From Fagopyrum homotropicum (lineage: Eukaryota > Streptophyta > Magnoliopsida > Caryophyllales > Polygonaceae), in NCBI GenBank assembly GCA_033239125.1, contig BSWB01000002.1, positions 50,689,001 through 50,753,000 on the forward strand: DNA of 64,000 nucleotides, read 5' to 3'. The notes beneath the pieces were generated by a model that saw nothing but the letters and a program-made list of their open reading frames with translations, had not been told where the DNA came from and did no database searches. Below are positions 21,044-32,563 of this stretch, in pieces. Each line of letters opens with the position of its first letter. The first letter of the stretch is position 1. A program made the position numbers and the translations under genes.

Positions 21044-22164
21044 TGATATAAATAATATAGATAATACTCTAGAAGGGGGATTGAATAGAGTATGAGAACT
21101 TTTCACAAACCAAATCTCAAGGCCTTGAAACTCCTTTCAAGGACCTTGATGTCAATCTGTGTTACTAGTGAAACTCTGATTTCAAGGGCTTTGAAACTCA
21201 AGTTCAAGGGCCTTGAATTCTTGCTCCTGCAAAACAAAGTTAGTCATAGTAAAGTTTATATGGTGCGGAATTGAAAAGATTGACACGAGGATATGTACAC
21301 GAAGTTCGGCTCTAAATAGCCTATTCTCTGTCTCAGGGTATATCCGTAGGATCTAACTATCTATTATCAGCTTCAAAGATTCCTAGATACAAACTAGAAG
21401 AAATCCCCTTCTTCTCTCACTTGTAGTCAATGCTACAATCTAGCTCCAACTCTTAACCTAGCTATAATAGCCTAGTTACTTCGCAGAGTAACACACTCTA
21501 GAATAACACTTTTTAGATCTACCAATGGAGCTCTTGTGTTTTCTCTCTCTCTAAGGGGATAAAACTTTTTCGTGAATGTGAGAAAGAAAAACAACGAATG
21601 AAGATGATTAGGTTGCTTGAGGATGCAAAGATGTTTTCCGGTGTAAGCTTGTGTATCTTCTTCTTTGACCATCATCTTCATTTATATCTTCTATGGAAAG
21701 ATCTTCTAGCCGTTGTAGAGATGACCATTTGAAGATCAACCTTCTTTTCCATGAAGATCGTAAGGTAGACGTTGCACGTCTTCGGTCCCTACGAACACGT
21801 TGAGTCTTTTACTCCTTGATCTTCTCATCTTTTGTTGGATGAGAGAGAGAATATATCTTTGGCGCTTTTTTTGTTTAGAAAATCTTCTCGAAATGATTCT
21901 CTATCTTTCTGTTGAGATCTTCTTTGTTATAGAATCTTCAACGAAGATCTTCAATTTATTTGAATCCTTGTTCCGTGCACCTTAGATTCCAAGGCCCTTG
22001 ATCTTCGTCCTTTTGAACTTGTTCTTGAATCCAACTTCAAGGCCCTTGACATGTAGATATACAACCTGCACTGAATTCAAACCAACCAAACATCTAGAAA
22101 TATAATCAAGTACATTGTTAGAAATCCAACTACTATATTTGTGTAAAGTCTTCCATCATCAACA
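21044..22164 (-). mobile_element. Probable solo LTR (copia-like) inserted in gypsy gag
   Basis: A 1.12 kb non-coding block starting TGATAT and ending AACA interrupts gag. On the minus strand it reads TGTTGATGATGGAAG..., and ends with a CTATTCAATCCCCCTTCTAG phrase typical of copia LTR 3' ends, then ...TATATCA. A TATAAAT sits near 21,683 on the minus strand. Flanks CCTAT and CCTGT are a possible imperfect 5-bp TSD, but their register is not exact. Both ends carry palindromic tags of one type: 21,117-21,217 (including TTCAAGGGCCTTGAA) and 21,989-22,049 (TTCAAGGCCCTTGA, with GTTCTTGAA between). I see no coding sequence. Confidence 0.6.
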
Positions 22165-22440
22165 CCTGTAAACCATTTCAATCAAGGTGGAGTTTTCAGT
22201 CTCCTTAGTGATGCAGGGCAGAAGCTCTCCCGAACGAGGCTCAACAACTGATCCAACCCGGTAACTCCGCTCCGGACCGTCCTCCACCAATATTGTGCCT
22301 GATCTTAGAAAAATGTCTAAACTATCTCTACATGTCGCTCCTCGGGGGAACTAATTGCCTTCAAGGCGGACTCTACGTGGCCTATCCAATGCTCCACCTC
22401 TAACCCCACCTTCTCATCGAAAGTGGGTATATATTTGCTT
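22165..22440 (-). pseudogene. gypsy gag, capsid region remnant
   Basis: Minus-strand reading gives FDEKVGLEVEHWIGHVESALKAIS then SPEERHVEIV, and after a stop and shift AQYWW, matching the plant gypsy capsid pattern (WL..VE.A...L..P...RV......L...A..WW). It joins 21,043 across the inserted LTR. Its 5' part is lost where the next LTR fragment begins. Confidence 0.6.
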
Positions 22441-22446
22441 CTGGTT

Positions 22447-22957
22447 GCATTCCACTTTATTGTGAGATACTTGTGACTTTGCTCACGAGGTTTGCATTTT
22501 ATTATTTATATGCAATCAAAAGGAGAGTTTTTTTATTGAAAAGTTGTGAGTCTTTGGTAGGTTGTTCTTGTGTGTGTTAATCTTTTTGAAGGTTGGTGCT
22601 ACAAGTCAAACTGGTCCCTCATTGTGCTTGTCTTATTTAGAAGGTTTGTGTAAGGTTAAATAAGGAAGGGTGAAAGGTAATTCTTTGTGAAGGGTTTTGA
22701 TCCAATTTAGGACAATGTTCTTTGCAAATCTTATAATAGTCCTATCTTCCTATATTTATTATCTATCATTCCATATTATCATCTTCTTGTCTTTCCATAT
22801 CATTCATTATTCCGCATTCTGCTTTACAAGAAATCTCGGCTTGTTCTTGTCTAAATCTCGCCCAAGATTTTGCTTAATTCAACCAAGATTTCCTTCTGTT
22901 GTACGATTTGAGGACTATCAATCTAGATCGGGAAACTGTGACTTTTACCTCGCATCA
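22447..22957 (+). repeat. 3' part of an LTR related to the iMet-PBS gypsy family, with a different tag
   Basis: Aligns with 6563-7055 and 10,050-10,543 (TTATTGTGAGATACTTGTGAC, GTTGGTGCTACAAGTCAAAC, TCAATCTAGATCGGGAA, ending CGCATCA). At the place of the AATCG module it has AAATCTCGGC-TTGTTCTT-AAATCTCGCCCAAGATTT-CCAAGATTTCC (22,831-22,893). No PBS follows, and the left end is truncated. Confidence 0.8.
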
Positions 22958-25130
22958 AACCCGAACTTTCTACAATAGTTAGAAATCCTCGAGGCAATGA
23001 TAAAATGTTACTCACAAAACCAAGTTTTTTTCAATATGTCAAACCATTATAGGGATCACCCAATCTTTAGACAAAGAAAAATTAATCAAATACGAAAAAA
23101 GAAAAGATTTTCATAAATATCAAAGCAGAAAAGTACTTACATAACAAAGAAATTGAAAATCTAGTTGTATTGTGCCGCGGCGCGGACTTGAAACCCTAAT
23201 CGACTGCTCAACAACGGGATACCTCTAAACTGACCTAGAAAGATCTATATATATTATTTACAGCAAACCCTAGGAAGGACATAAGAAGCTCAACCCATAC
23301 ACATAGGAGAAAAGAGGAGAAACTATGATTTTGACATCTCACAACAAAAATACAATCTTCAAGGGAGAAATATGGTCTATGTGTAAATAATGTATAGTTT
23401 GTAGGTCGTATAATAAAAACTCATAAACCCTATAAGTGTTTGTACATAGGTCGTATTTGTCTTTTGACAAGTTTTCAACAATGTAATAAAACCGACTTTC
23501 CCGCTGCTCAGTTTGAAATCACAAGACCCATGAGTACTACATTCAAAGCTTTGTGTAGATGGATTTGAATGATGAAAATGAGTTGGTGGAAGAGAATGTT
23601 TGATTTGATATAGGTAGATCGAGCAATATGTGAAGTGGAGTGAATAGGTGATTCCTTGAAGAATCCTCGAAGGTGGAGACTTTGATCAAAGATCCAAAGC
23701 TGAATTTTGAGAGAGGAAGATTGTGATGCCCAAAATCAAGGAGGAGGAAATACTTCTCAACTAAACTTGATTAAAATTAGACATGCTTTGCAAATGATGT
23801 CAATTATCCATTACATAGGGGAGGATGATGAAAAATCATAAGACTTGATTGAGAATATGTTATGCATTAAAGAAGAAATTGGTGGGAATATTCTAAGAAT
23901 TATTCCAAGACATACATGTCTAATTAAAGGGAGAAATTCACAAGTATATTCCTTGAGTTATTAAATATCTCATAAATAAATGATATATAAAAGATGACGG
24001 AAATAAATATGTTGGAAACGTCTTCCATCAATAGTCTCATTCATACATCGGCAATTCCATGGTGGAACAAAGGCAAGGTATGTCATGGTAAGTGTCGGTA
24101 TAGGGGACGGTACGAGCAACATGGAATCCGGTGGCTTGGGTGATGGCCTTAGCACATGCTCAAGTGAGTGGTCCATTGGAGCGAACCTGAAAGGCATCAT
24201 CCCTATCCTCCGCGGTCATAGTAGTCAAGGGCGCATCAACTAATATGTACTTTCTTTCTTACTATGTTAAACTCTTAAATAACTGTAACTTTCCTATACA
24301 ATGTCTTAAACAAGTTCTATGTCCAAGTATTGTCTTTCAGCCGGATTGTTTTCATTTACTCGATTCAATCATTATACACTACGCACATATGTAATTTTGA
24401 TTGTCCTTATATACTTTCATTTACCATAACTCGGTAAACTATTCGACAAATAATCAATTCAATAATGTGTGTGTCGCGCGGTGACTATACTTAAATCACT
24501 TTCATACACCACAATTCAGTAACTATCTCACAAATAATCGACCCAAAAACTCGCGTGCAACGCACATACGGCACAACTAGGTTATATAGGGTTTAGTTCA
24601 AGTGGAAAGGGGTTTTAGGGTCATAAATAAGAATGATCCACAACTATTGGATCAAGTAACAATTTTTCAAATATAATATGTATTTGTTCGATTAAAAATT
24701 GTTCAACTATATTCGTAATTGTTCAAATATGTCAATTGTTTGACTATATTTGAAATTGTTCAACTATATGACCAATTATTCACCAATATTTGATATTGTT
24801 CACCTATATAATTAATTGTTCAAATATTAATTTATATGTTTAACTGTTCAACTAAAATTTTGTTTAAATATATGACAAGTGTTAATTAATTTGTGACAAA
24901 TCAAGACCTTGATTATTTGGATCCAAGGCTTATGAGTTCTTATTTACTTTTGACCCTAATGTGCCTTCCTTTATGATCCAAGTCATGTATATATTGGTTC
25001 CGGTGAGGAGGCTTCTTATAGAGAGGAATGGGAAAATTTTGTTCATTTTTTATATTATTTGTTTATTTGTTCACATTAGTTGTTCCTTTTATTTTCGTAT
25101 CACTGTTCATTTTTTCCCTTTTGATTATGA
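22958..25130. repeat. Non-coding dispersed repeat, copy A (~2.2 kb)
   Basis: Collinear with 48,221-50,535 in the same orientation. Shared landmarks are CGAACTTTCTACAATAGTTAG at the left, ACAACGGGATACCTCTAAAC (23,212), a block around GGTGGCTTGGGTGATGGCC (24,130), GTGCAACGCAC near a CTAG (24,554-24,584), and a run of AATTGTTCAA-type words (24,650-24,870). No coding frame is recognisable. The GTGCaacGCAC hairpin followed by CTAG resembles a Helitron 3' end, but similarity between the copies continues past it, so class is uncertain. Confidence 0.7.
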
Positions 25131-25480
25131 AATATTAGTTGATAATTCTTCTTCTTTTATTTATTCTCATTCTACAAAGGATTCCATTTCAACGATGAAG
25201 GGATCTTCCTCTATAATGGTGTCATCCATTCATCCATGATTTTTAGTGGTTAAATTCATGCATTCACGTTTCCTTTCAAATATTTTTTCATTTGATGAGT
25301 GCCAAATGTAACACCATATAACCTTTAGAATCATGCATTTTCATATCCATATAGCTTGTCTATGATTCGGTTAGTGTAGAAAGCTCTCCTTTTCATATTT
25401 CGGTGTCTATTTCGGTTTATTTCGTGTTTTAGGCATTTAAGGTCATTTATGGAGTATAACGGTGTGAAAATACCAAAGAC
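25131..25480. other. Intergenic stretch with a dispersed-repeat scrap
   Basis: No gene seen. 25,290-25,420 (TGATGAGTGCCAAATGTAACACC ... ATTTCGGT) is similar to 62,620-62,750, so at least this part is repetitive. Confidence 0.45.
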
Positions 25481-27600
25481 GAGGATTCAATCTACTATGG
25501 AGTAGGAGAATACATGGAAGCATCAAGATTGTAAGAGCTAGGTTTTTATAATCCTAAATATTGATGGTTAAGATGGCGGATTAAACTTAAACATTGAAAG
25601 TAATATTAGGTTAACTTGCAAAGGGGTAGAATTGACGAGTATAAATTCCATTCTTATGTTTCTATATTAAAATTGACCTTGTCGTAAAAAAAATACTTTT
25701 TCCTTTGGGGGAATAATTTTTACCCTCCGGTTATTTGGAGCATTGGGGAGCTCGAATAAATAAAATTGTAGTTGAGAGAAATGATCAAGACATCGGATAT
25801 GTTCTAGATGTCAAATAACATGAAAAGATAAACCGTCAAAAGAGTCGTTGTTTTGTTTCTTAACGGCTTAGAAACACGCATTTTATGAGGAAGTTAGGGA
25901 ATAGTTAACCGCGCAATATTCCGGATTTATTATTCAAATTTCAAAAAGTTTGGAGAAGCGGCTCAAACCGCCTTCGAATTGGTAAAATGATAATTATCGA
26001 CTATGTTAAAGGATATTATCGACTTAACTAAAGGATAATTCTCTTACTCGCTATAAATAGCGGAAATTCATTCATAAATTAATTTCCTTTCACATTTTCC
26101 CGTAAAAACTTTTATTTCTCTCAACCTTCTCTACTCTTCGTCTGTAATCCGACTTCAAATCCGTTTGAGTTTTCGCATTTCTGACGAGGTTGAGGTCAGG
26201 TCGAGCATATTCATAACTTGGCGGCACCTTCGGTAAATTGTGGTGAATTTGGTGGTGTCCGAGCGTAACCTTCGTCGTTGTGATTCCAAATCTTCTTTCG
26301 GTTCGTTATCAGGTTAGTAGCGGATAATTTATGAATTTACCTGTTTCTCGTATTGCAATTTGAACTAAATTGACCTTAGGCTTGTTAAAATAGATAAATG
26401 AAAGTTCAATTATGTTCGTTTAACTATTTTGATGATCTTAGGCTGATTGAATGACAAGATCTGATAATAGGTGGTCCTAAAAGTGCCTTTTGACTCCATG
26501 TTATGCTGCTAACATTTAATTAATAAATTAAGGGATTAATTAATTAAATTAAATTCGAGAAATTTCATAAAGATAATTAATTCCTAATTAATTCAAAGGA
26601 ATGAATTTAATTGATGATTGAAACAAGAAGTTTAATAAGAGGAATATGAAATTCTCAACATGTGTTGTTGAAGGCTTTGGTCTGATTATAGCTTAGTGTT
26701 TTGTGAGCGTATTCAGGTAAGTCTTCGGGTTTACTTAGATTCGATATGCAAAAAACTGTGCTTGTGAAATTTATATCCTATTGTGTTAAATTGTGAATGA
26801 TTTTATGCATTGTGATGTGTTATGTGTGAAGCATGCTTGTTGTGTTTTATGAAGAACATGATGAGATGTGTAAAGCATGTTTAATGTTGTTGTTATTTTT
26901 ATCATGTCATGTTTATGAAATGATTAAGTTGACAAGTGGTAGCCTGTTGAGATGTGGTAATGTGTGGCATGATAAGCATGTTGAGGCGTGTGATATGATG
27001 GAGACCTATAAAGGTCAAGAGTATGTAAAATGTGTAAATGACGTTGAGCTTAAGCATTAGTCTAGTCGCTAGAAGCAAGGATGATGATGGTCCAATACGT
27101 CGTGGTGTCGTCCATGTCGCTAGTGTAAGTCAAGGCCTTGAGCTTAACCATTAGCCAGATCGCTAGCTATTTCAGTGAATACTAGAGCTTGGGTAAGCCT
27201 GGATAACTTCCATGTTTTGCCGTCTTAGTTAGAGTTGGTGATTTTATAAGAAATGGCATTGTGTCTGACGGTTTTTAAGGCTCGGGTCGCACATCTAATT
27301 AAAATGGTAAATGGTTGCATTAACATGATTAAGAAAATGTTGCCTATGCTCAGAGGTTAAAACTATAACCCGACACAAGAAATCCTACCCCGTAGGATTG
27401 ATCAGCCTAGCTCCAACCTAATAGAAAAATGTCTTAATTAACCTAATTTGTGCAATGGTGATGCTCAAACCAAGCAAAACCATATAAGCAATGATTCCGA
27501 ATTTGGTCCAAGGTCGCTAATTGTAAGTTTCACATTGAATTCACGTGCTTCATTTGTATAAGCATAATATCATCTCATTATCACGTTATAGGGTATATGA
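25481..27600. other. LTR-like repeat debris without coding sequence
   Basis: No recognisable coding sequence. CTATAAATAG (26,041) followed by a pyrimidine-rich leader looks like an LTR core promoter. AGGTAAGTCTTCGGGTTTACTTAG (26,715-26,738) is the inverted-repeat box also found in the chromovirus-like LTRs at 29,312, 30,825 and 57,026. A ~90-bp imperfect duplication occurs at 27,045 and 27,135 (TTGAGCTTAA-CATTAG-TCGCTAG). This is probably an old LTR of the same broad group; limits are not defined. Confidence 0.35.
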
Positions 27601-27952
27601 ATATGTAAGAGCCTTAGTCTTTTAGGGACCCCTCCATTCTCCTTAGCCTAGCCTCAAGTGCGGAGCCGGCCCGCGGCCTTGTGGATCCGCCCCCGCGGTT
27701 TTCATGTCAAGCGCCGCCTTTTTGAACATATTGCCTTTTCCTTTTCTCCCTCTATAAGTTTCTTCTTTTCTTCTGTGAGAGAGTTTTCTCTAGACTTCTC
27801 CCTTCATCCTTTATCTTCTCTTCACAATCTTTCTTCTTCCTCTTCTTCTCTTGGTTTTCTTCTTGGATTCTTCTTGTTTTGATAAAAGTGTGAAGCTTTG
27901 GTTGTGTGGTTGAGATGTTGATGATGATGTTGTGATGTTGTGTTGTGGATAT
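27601..27952 (+). repeat. Chromovirus-like LTR fragment, left of nested solo LTR
   Basis: Has a GC tag cluster (27,661-27,718: GGCCCGCGGCC, CCGCCCCCGCGG), a CTCTATAAGTTTC TATA-like site near 27,749 and a pyrimidine-rich leader. It continues at 30,117 across the solo LTR; the GATAT target repeat proves the junction. The left limit is approximate. Confidence 0.55.
27948..27952 (+). repeat. Left 5-bp TSD GATAT
   Basis: Identical to 30,117-30,121 on the other side of the solo LTR. Confidence 0.85.
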
Positions 27953-30116
27953 TGTAACATCCGGAATTTTTATTCCACGCGTTGAGTGGTTTATCGACCT
28001 TCCCGCAGGCGCGGCCTAGTTTACCCGTAGGCATGATGTGCTAAGTGACGGGTTCTTACCTTTTTCCCTTCCGACCTTCGTTTTCCCTTTTTGGAGCGTT
28101 TGACCTCTCGTTACTTGGTGTCCTTTTGTGGGTGACTCTTGGATTCCCTAAGGCAAGGCAGACCTCCTTCTCTCTCTCCTCCCATTCTTCACTTTCACGT
28201 GACTTCTTTCTCTCCACTCTTCTCCTTCTTCTCTCTTTGGCTTGGAAGCTCTTGGAAGCATTCCATGATGATCTCCCTTCTCTTCCTCTTGTTTTGATGT
28301 CCAACAGTGAGGTGTGCTACAGATTCGGATTTGTAATTGTAAGCCCTTCCCTCCTTCTTCATTCCTTCACCTCCATCTTCTTCCTTGAGCTTCAATAGTG
28401 GAAGTCATAGCTTTGTCTTGATTTCTTTCCCTTTGGCTTGCATGTGTTTAGGATCAAGTTTGGGTTGTGTTGTATGAGGTTGTGGTGTGTGTGGAACATC
28501 TATAGTGGAGCAAGGAAGCTAGGAGGCCTCAACACATTAAGGATCCACCGAAGAAGCCTTCGCAGGATCACCCTCTGGAACTCGACCGCGGGGGCGGATC
28601 TTCCGAGCCGCGGGGGGCGGCCAGCCTGAGCTACCAGGGCGGCCCAGTGAGCAGCAGGGGCGGCCACTGGCTTTGTCAGCCCACCCTTGCGGTCTTCTAC
28701 TCCCTTTCACGGTTGTTCTTCCTCCTTCCGAGCCCGTGCCTTTGCTTGGTATTCATAGATGATCTTAGAGAATGTTATGATAGTATCATGCTAGGTTGGA
28801 CCTATGATATATGAGAATGCCAAGTAGCGGCTTGCATCCTAGGTGATTGTTCGAGGATCTTGATATGTTATAAGGTGTGGGGAGTGTGTGTTCTGAGTTG
28901 ACTTGTGGGATGAGTATAAGGTTGTTCCTTGTGAGGCTTGTGAGGTTGAGAGTGTACGTTGTGGTTGTGAGGTTATGGGCAAGGATATGGGTATCCTAGC
29001 CTAGTGTTGTTACCGTTGAGGTTGTTGAGACTAGGCTTGTTTATCCTAGTTTATGTTATGGATTATGATCCTGCGAGATCATAGGGTCTAGAAGTCTAAG
29101 GACTTCTAGCTCGTGTTGAGTGTGATGTGAGCATGAGGGCTTCTAGGATGCGGTCCTAGAATGTGAGTCAAATGATCTTGCGTAGATCATTTGTGTAGAA
29201 GTCTTAGACTTCTTGGGTTGAGCGAGTTGTTGATATGGTTATCTTCTTGTCAGCAGGTTGTGGGCTTCCTCCCTAAGGAAGCGAGAGTGTTGTGATTTGA
29301 GTGTGGTGACGAGGTAAGTCTCCGGACTTACTTAGCTCGTATTCTATGTATTAGATTCGTTGCGTATTTGGTGGTGTGTGTTTTATCGCTTTCGTTATAA
29401 CATATAAACCGGTAATAGGAACACTGACCTTTATATATATTATTTTGGTCCAGGTGTATGATAAAGGGCGGTGACAACTTGTCTAGCTCCCGCGAGAGCT
29501 AGGAGGTTCTTGGCGACTATCCCGTGTTAGTAGACGGTCGGATGCATCAATACCAATCCATTCCGGTAAGTAGGGACCGAGGCGAGTTTCGGGGATTCTC
29601 GTGTCACAAACCTAAGTTGAATTAGAACATGATATGACTTAGTAATAATAAAGATAATAAACCGGATTGGTGTGCTTTTGACTATTGTGTGTGCTTATGA
29701 TGTTTTACTTGTGTTTGTGTCTTTCCCATCGATTATAATGCCTTGAATATGAGCTAACGGTTTTATACCGATTGTTGTAGATTGCCTTGCAGTTTAGGAA
29801 TGTTGCCGAGAGATCCGGAAGAGTAGGCAGCCGGGGTTCTGTACATTTTAGGAGTGGGTTTTGGTTGGAGTCGAGTTTGTATATTGTTCTTTGTATGTCA
29901 CGTGTATGGCGTTGGTCTTTGGTGTTGTTTATCGGCTGAAGTCTTTTGTTTGTATGCTTCCGGGTTTCATTACATTTCATAAAAATTTATTTTGTTTTGG
30001 CCTTTATTTGTGTCTTGCTGCAAGATCCAGTAAAATTGTTGTCCGGCTAAGGGTCGGGACCCATTGTGAGGTCTCACCCGTAGCATTACCGAGTCCCGCG
30101 AGTTTGGGGTGATACA
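27953..30116 (+). mobile_element. Solo LTR of a chromovirus-like Ty3/gypsy element
   Basis: 2,164 bp starting TGTAACATCCGG and ending GTTTGGGGTGATACA, with perfect GATAT duplications on both sides. The TGTAACA...TACA ends and the GGGTCGGGACCCATTGTGAGG phrase near the 3' end are typical of Tekay/Del-type LTRs. No protein domain is present. It contains a tag near the start (CCGCAGGCGCGG, 28,004), a dense GC tag cluster at 28,583-28,672 and the AGGTAAGTC/GGACTTACTT inverted box at 29,312-29,335. A solo LTR forms by recombination between the two LTRs of an element. Confidence 0.88.
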
Positions 30117-31180
30117 GATATGCATATAGCAGAGAGTGTGAAGGTTATGTCCTTCTCCTAATCTTGTTGTGGTGATTTTCTTCTTCTTTATCTTCTTTCT
30201 TTCTTTCTTCATTCCTCTTCTCCTTCCTAGTCTTGAATCCCACAAGATGGATCTTGTGTATGAATTCCTAGGCATTGATGATGTGTATGTATATGTATTA
30301 TGTTGATGGGTTTCTTTTGGAACCTTTCAAGGGAAGAGTATCAAACGAGAGATAGAAGGAAAGCAAAATATCGCCCTCTGTTGTGTTGACCGCCGCCACG
30401 CCTGTCAGCACCGCCTTTGCGGCTGAAGGTTGTCACCGCCCCTGCGGTTGTGAGCCACCACTGTCTCGTCTTGTCACTGCTCCTGCGCCTTTCCATTTTC
30501 ATAGGTACATCTTTGTCCAGGACATACCAAGTGTGGTATATGTCCTTCCTTTCTTGTGGTTATAGTTTAGGAATGAGGTTATATTAGTGTTGTTTATGAT
30601 GAGATTGATGATGTTATATGTTGAGGGATGTCTTAGGCATCTTTGAGTTTTGTTGAGATATTGAGGTTTAGTTTATGGGTTGTGATCTGGTATGATCTTG
30701 GGGTCTAGGAGGTTGAATCTCCTAGCCTTGATATTGATTGATGTCGTGTGCCTTGTTTATACAGGCACTTATCGTTTTCTCGAGGCAAAACTGTGACAAT
30801 TGTTATTTAGGACTACCTTGTTGCAGGTGAGTCCTTTGGGCTTACTTAGCTGGTGTTTATGAGTTTTAGTGATTGTTATAGTGTTGTGTGTGCATATGTA
30901 TGTTGCATTGATAACCTAACCGGACTAGGATGACCATATATGTAATTAATTGGCCCAAGTGTACGATAACGGGCGATGATAACTTGTCTAGCTCAAAATG
31001 AGGTAGCTAGGGGGTTCTTTGCGACCATTTCACCAGGTGGTGATGATTAGCACCAATTCCAAACTTGTTTAGTGAAAGGGGACAGAGGCGAGGCAGTTCC
31101 ACTCCTAGTATCATATCGAATGAATTAGTAATGGTATAACGTAATGAAGATAATAAACGGATATGTTGTGAGCACTATCC
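30117..31180 (+). repeat. Chromovirus-like LTR fragment, right of nested solo LTR
   Basis: Continues 27,601-27,952. Shares GATAACGGGCG-TGATAACTTGTCTAGCTC and GATAATAAACGGAT with the solo LTR (29,466 and 29,650) and carries a GC tag cluster (30,389-30,490: CCGCCGCC, CACCGCCCCTGCGGT). It is cut at 31,180, where Athila env sequence begins. Confidence 0.65.
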
Positions 31181-32563
31181 GACCATTCATGAGGATCACC
31201 TTGATGCATTCGAGAGGATCCATGAGAGGGTTGTGATTGGACCTAGGTACCTATTGTTAGAGGATCTAGCTCCTCTTAACATCATAGATGACCGAGAAGA
31301 CAACTAGTCTTCTCGGCTATCCGAGAAGACGCCTATGAGGAGATTATGAGGGAGGTTGTGACGTCTTTCGAGCACAGCCATGTGGATAGGACCGTTTCTT
31401 TCCGTCTTATGGACAGAAACTATGATTTTACCATTCGTGAGTTCGGGACCTTCTTTGGGTTCCATGAGACCTTCAATGGTCGCTTTCCTAGTGGCGTTTA
31501 CGCCAAAGATTTTTGGGAGGAAGTTGCTATGATATACGCCAGCGAGGACCGCTGGCAACCAGCTGACACCAAGGCTAAGTTGATGTACCACTTAGCCTTG
31601 AAGATTGCTCACCGTGTTCTTTCAGAGTGTCTCTTCCCTAGGACGGAGATGCCCCAAAAGATCAAGACGGATGAGCTATTTCTGTTGTACTTCATGCTGT
31701 ATGGGGGCCGAGCTGACTGTGACACCCTCTTAGCTGCTACTATGAGCAAGCTCAAGAACAAAAGGAAGGGCAACATTGGATACGGTGGGATAGTTACCCA
31801 TCTTGCTAGGGCGTTGGGAGTTGATTTTTCTGCCTGTACCCGCATACCAGCCGTACCTTTAGGACTTCATGCCTTCATGACTAGAGGTCTCATCTTCCCC
31901 ACACATAGAGGTCCGCCTTATGCGGTCATGCCTTGGGAGAGCAGGACGGGTAGGGGTATTGAGTGGCTACAGGAGTACTCCATTATGGCTGGACGCCATA
32001 ATTGGAAGGAGACGTTCGCTGCTATGCATGCGAACAGGATTGCAGCTCCTCCATATGTCCCACCACCGCCCGTAGTTGAGGAGGAGGAGATGAGGCATCA
32101 GTTTGAGGGTGGAGGAGGAGCCGAGCAGGAGTTTGGCACGTTTCCGGATCAGCCGGATGCGGCCCCCGATGTGCCTAGACGTTCTCCACGTCCCGCCAGA
32201 GCTTTAGACTCGTCTTCTCGCCGTGCCAGCGTGAGTGAGAGACCCACTTGGGCTGAGACACCTCCTGCATGGTATGAAGCTCCACCTCCATGGGCTACAC
32301 AGATACCATCTGCACCAGCACCAACACCAGCACCGTCCGACGCTCCAGAGTGGTACAGTCATGCTCCAGGATGGTATGAGCAGATGCCGGATTGGGCTAC
32401 TGGTCTTTCGGAGAGAGTAGGAGCATTGGAGATTCGAGCCGATGCTAGAGATGGACGCTTGGACGACCTCGATCACATGATGAGAGATGTCTACCGCCAG
32501 CAGTTTGGGCGGTTTTATGATCCTAGCTTCTCTCCATTCTCGCCTCCACCAACGCCGCAGTGA
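31181..32563 (+). pseudogene. Athila env-like ORF, truncated copy
   Basis: About 98-99% identical by eye to 42,698-44,089. It lacks the first ~57 codons and has a rearranged segment at 31,292-31,316, where 17 nt are the exact reverse complement of the neighbouring sequence in the intact copy and about 35 nt are lost. An ATG at 31,346 could still give a 405-residue frame (MREVVTSFEHSH...). The conserved core (FGTFFGFHETFNGRF, KAKLMYHLALKI, LLYFMLYGG) and C-terminal coiled-coil-like segment remain. It belongs to an upstream element that shares the LTR at 33,924. Confidence 0.85.

Larger units (their letters stand above)
11490..22440 (-). mobile_element. Decayed chromovirus-like (Tekay/Del-type) Ty3/gypsy element, split by two insertions
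   Basis: Minus-strand order from high to low coordinates: gag (22,440-22,165, then 21,043-20,560), protease, RT, RNase H, [LINE], RNase H tail, integrase and the post-integrase domain ending KGKLSPRYVGPFDILE (about 11,500-11,560). That final phrase is characteristic of Tekay/Del-like elements. Many stops and frameshifts show that it is old. The LINE at 12,894-18,722 and the solo LTR at 21,044-22,164 interrupt continuous coding sequence. No LTRs of its own are visible at either end. Confidence 0.8.
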
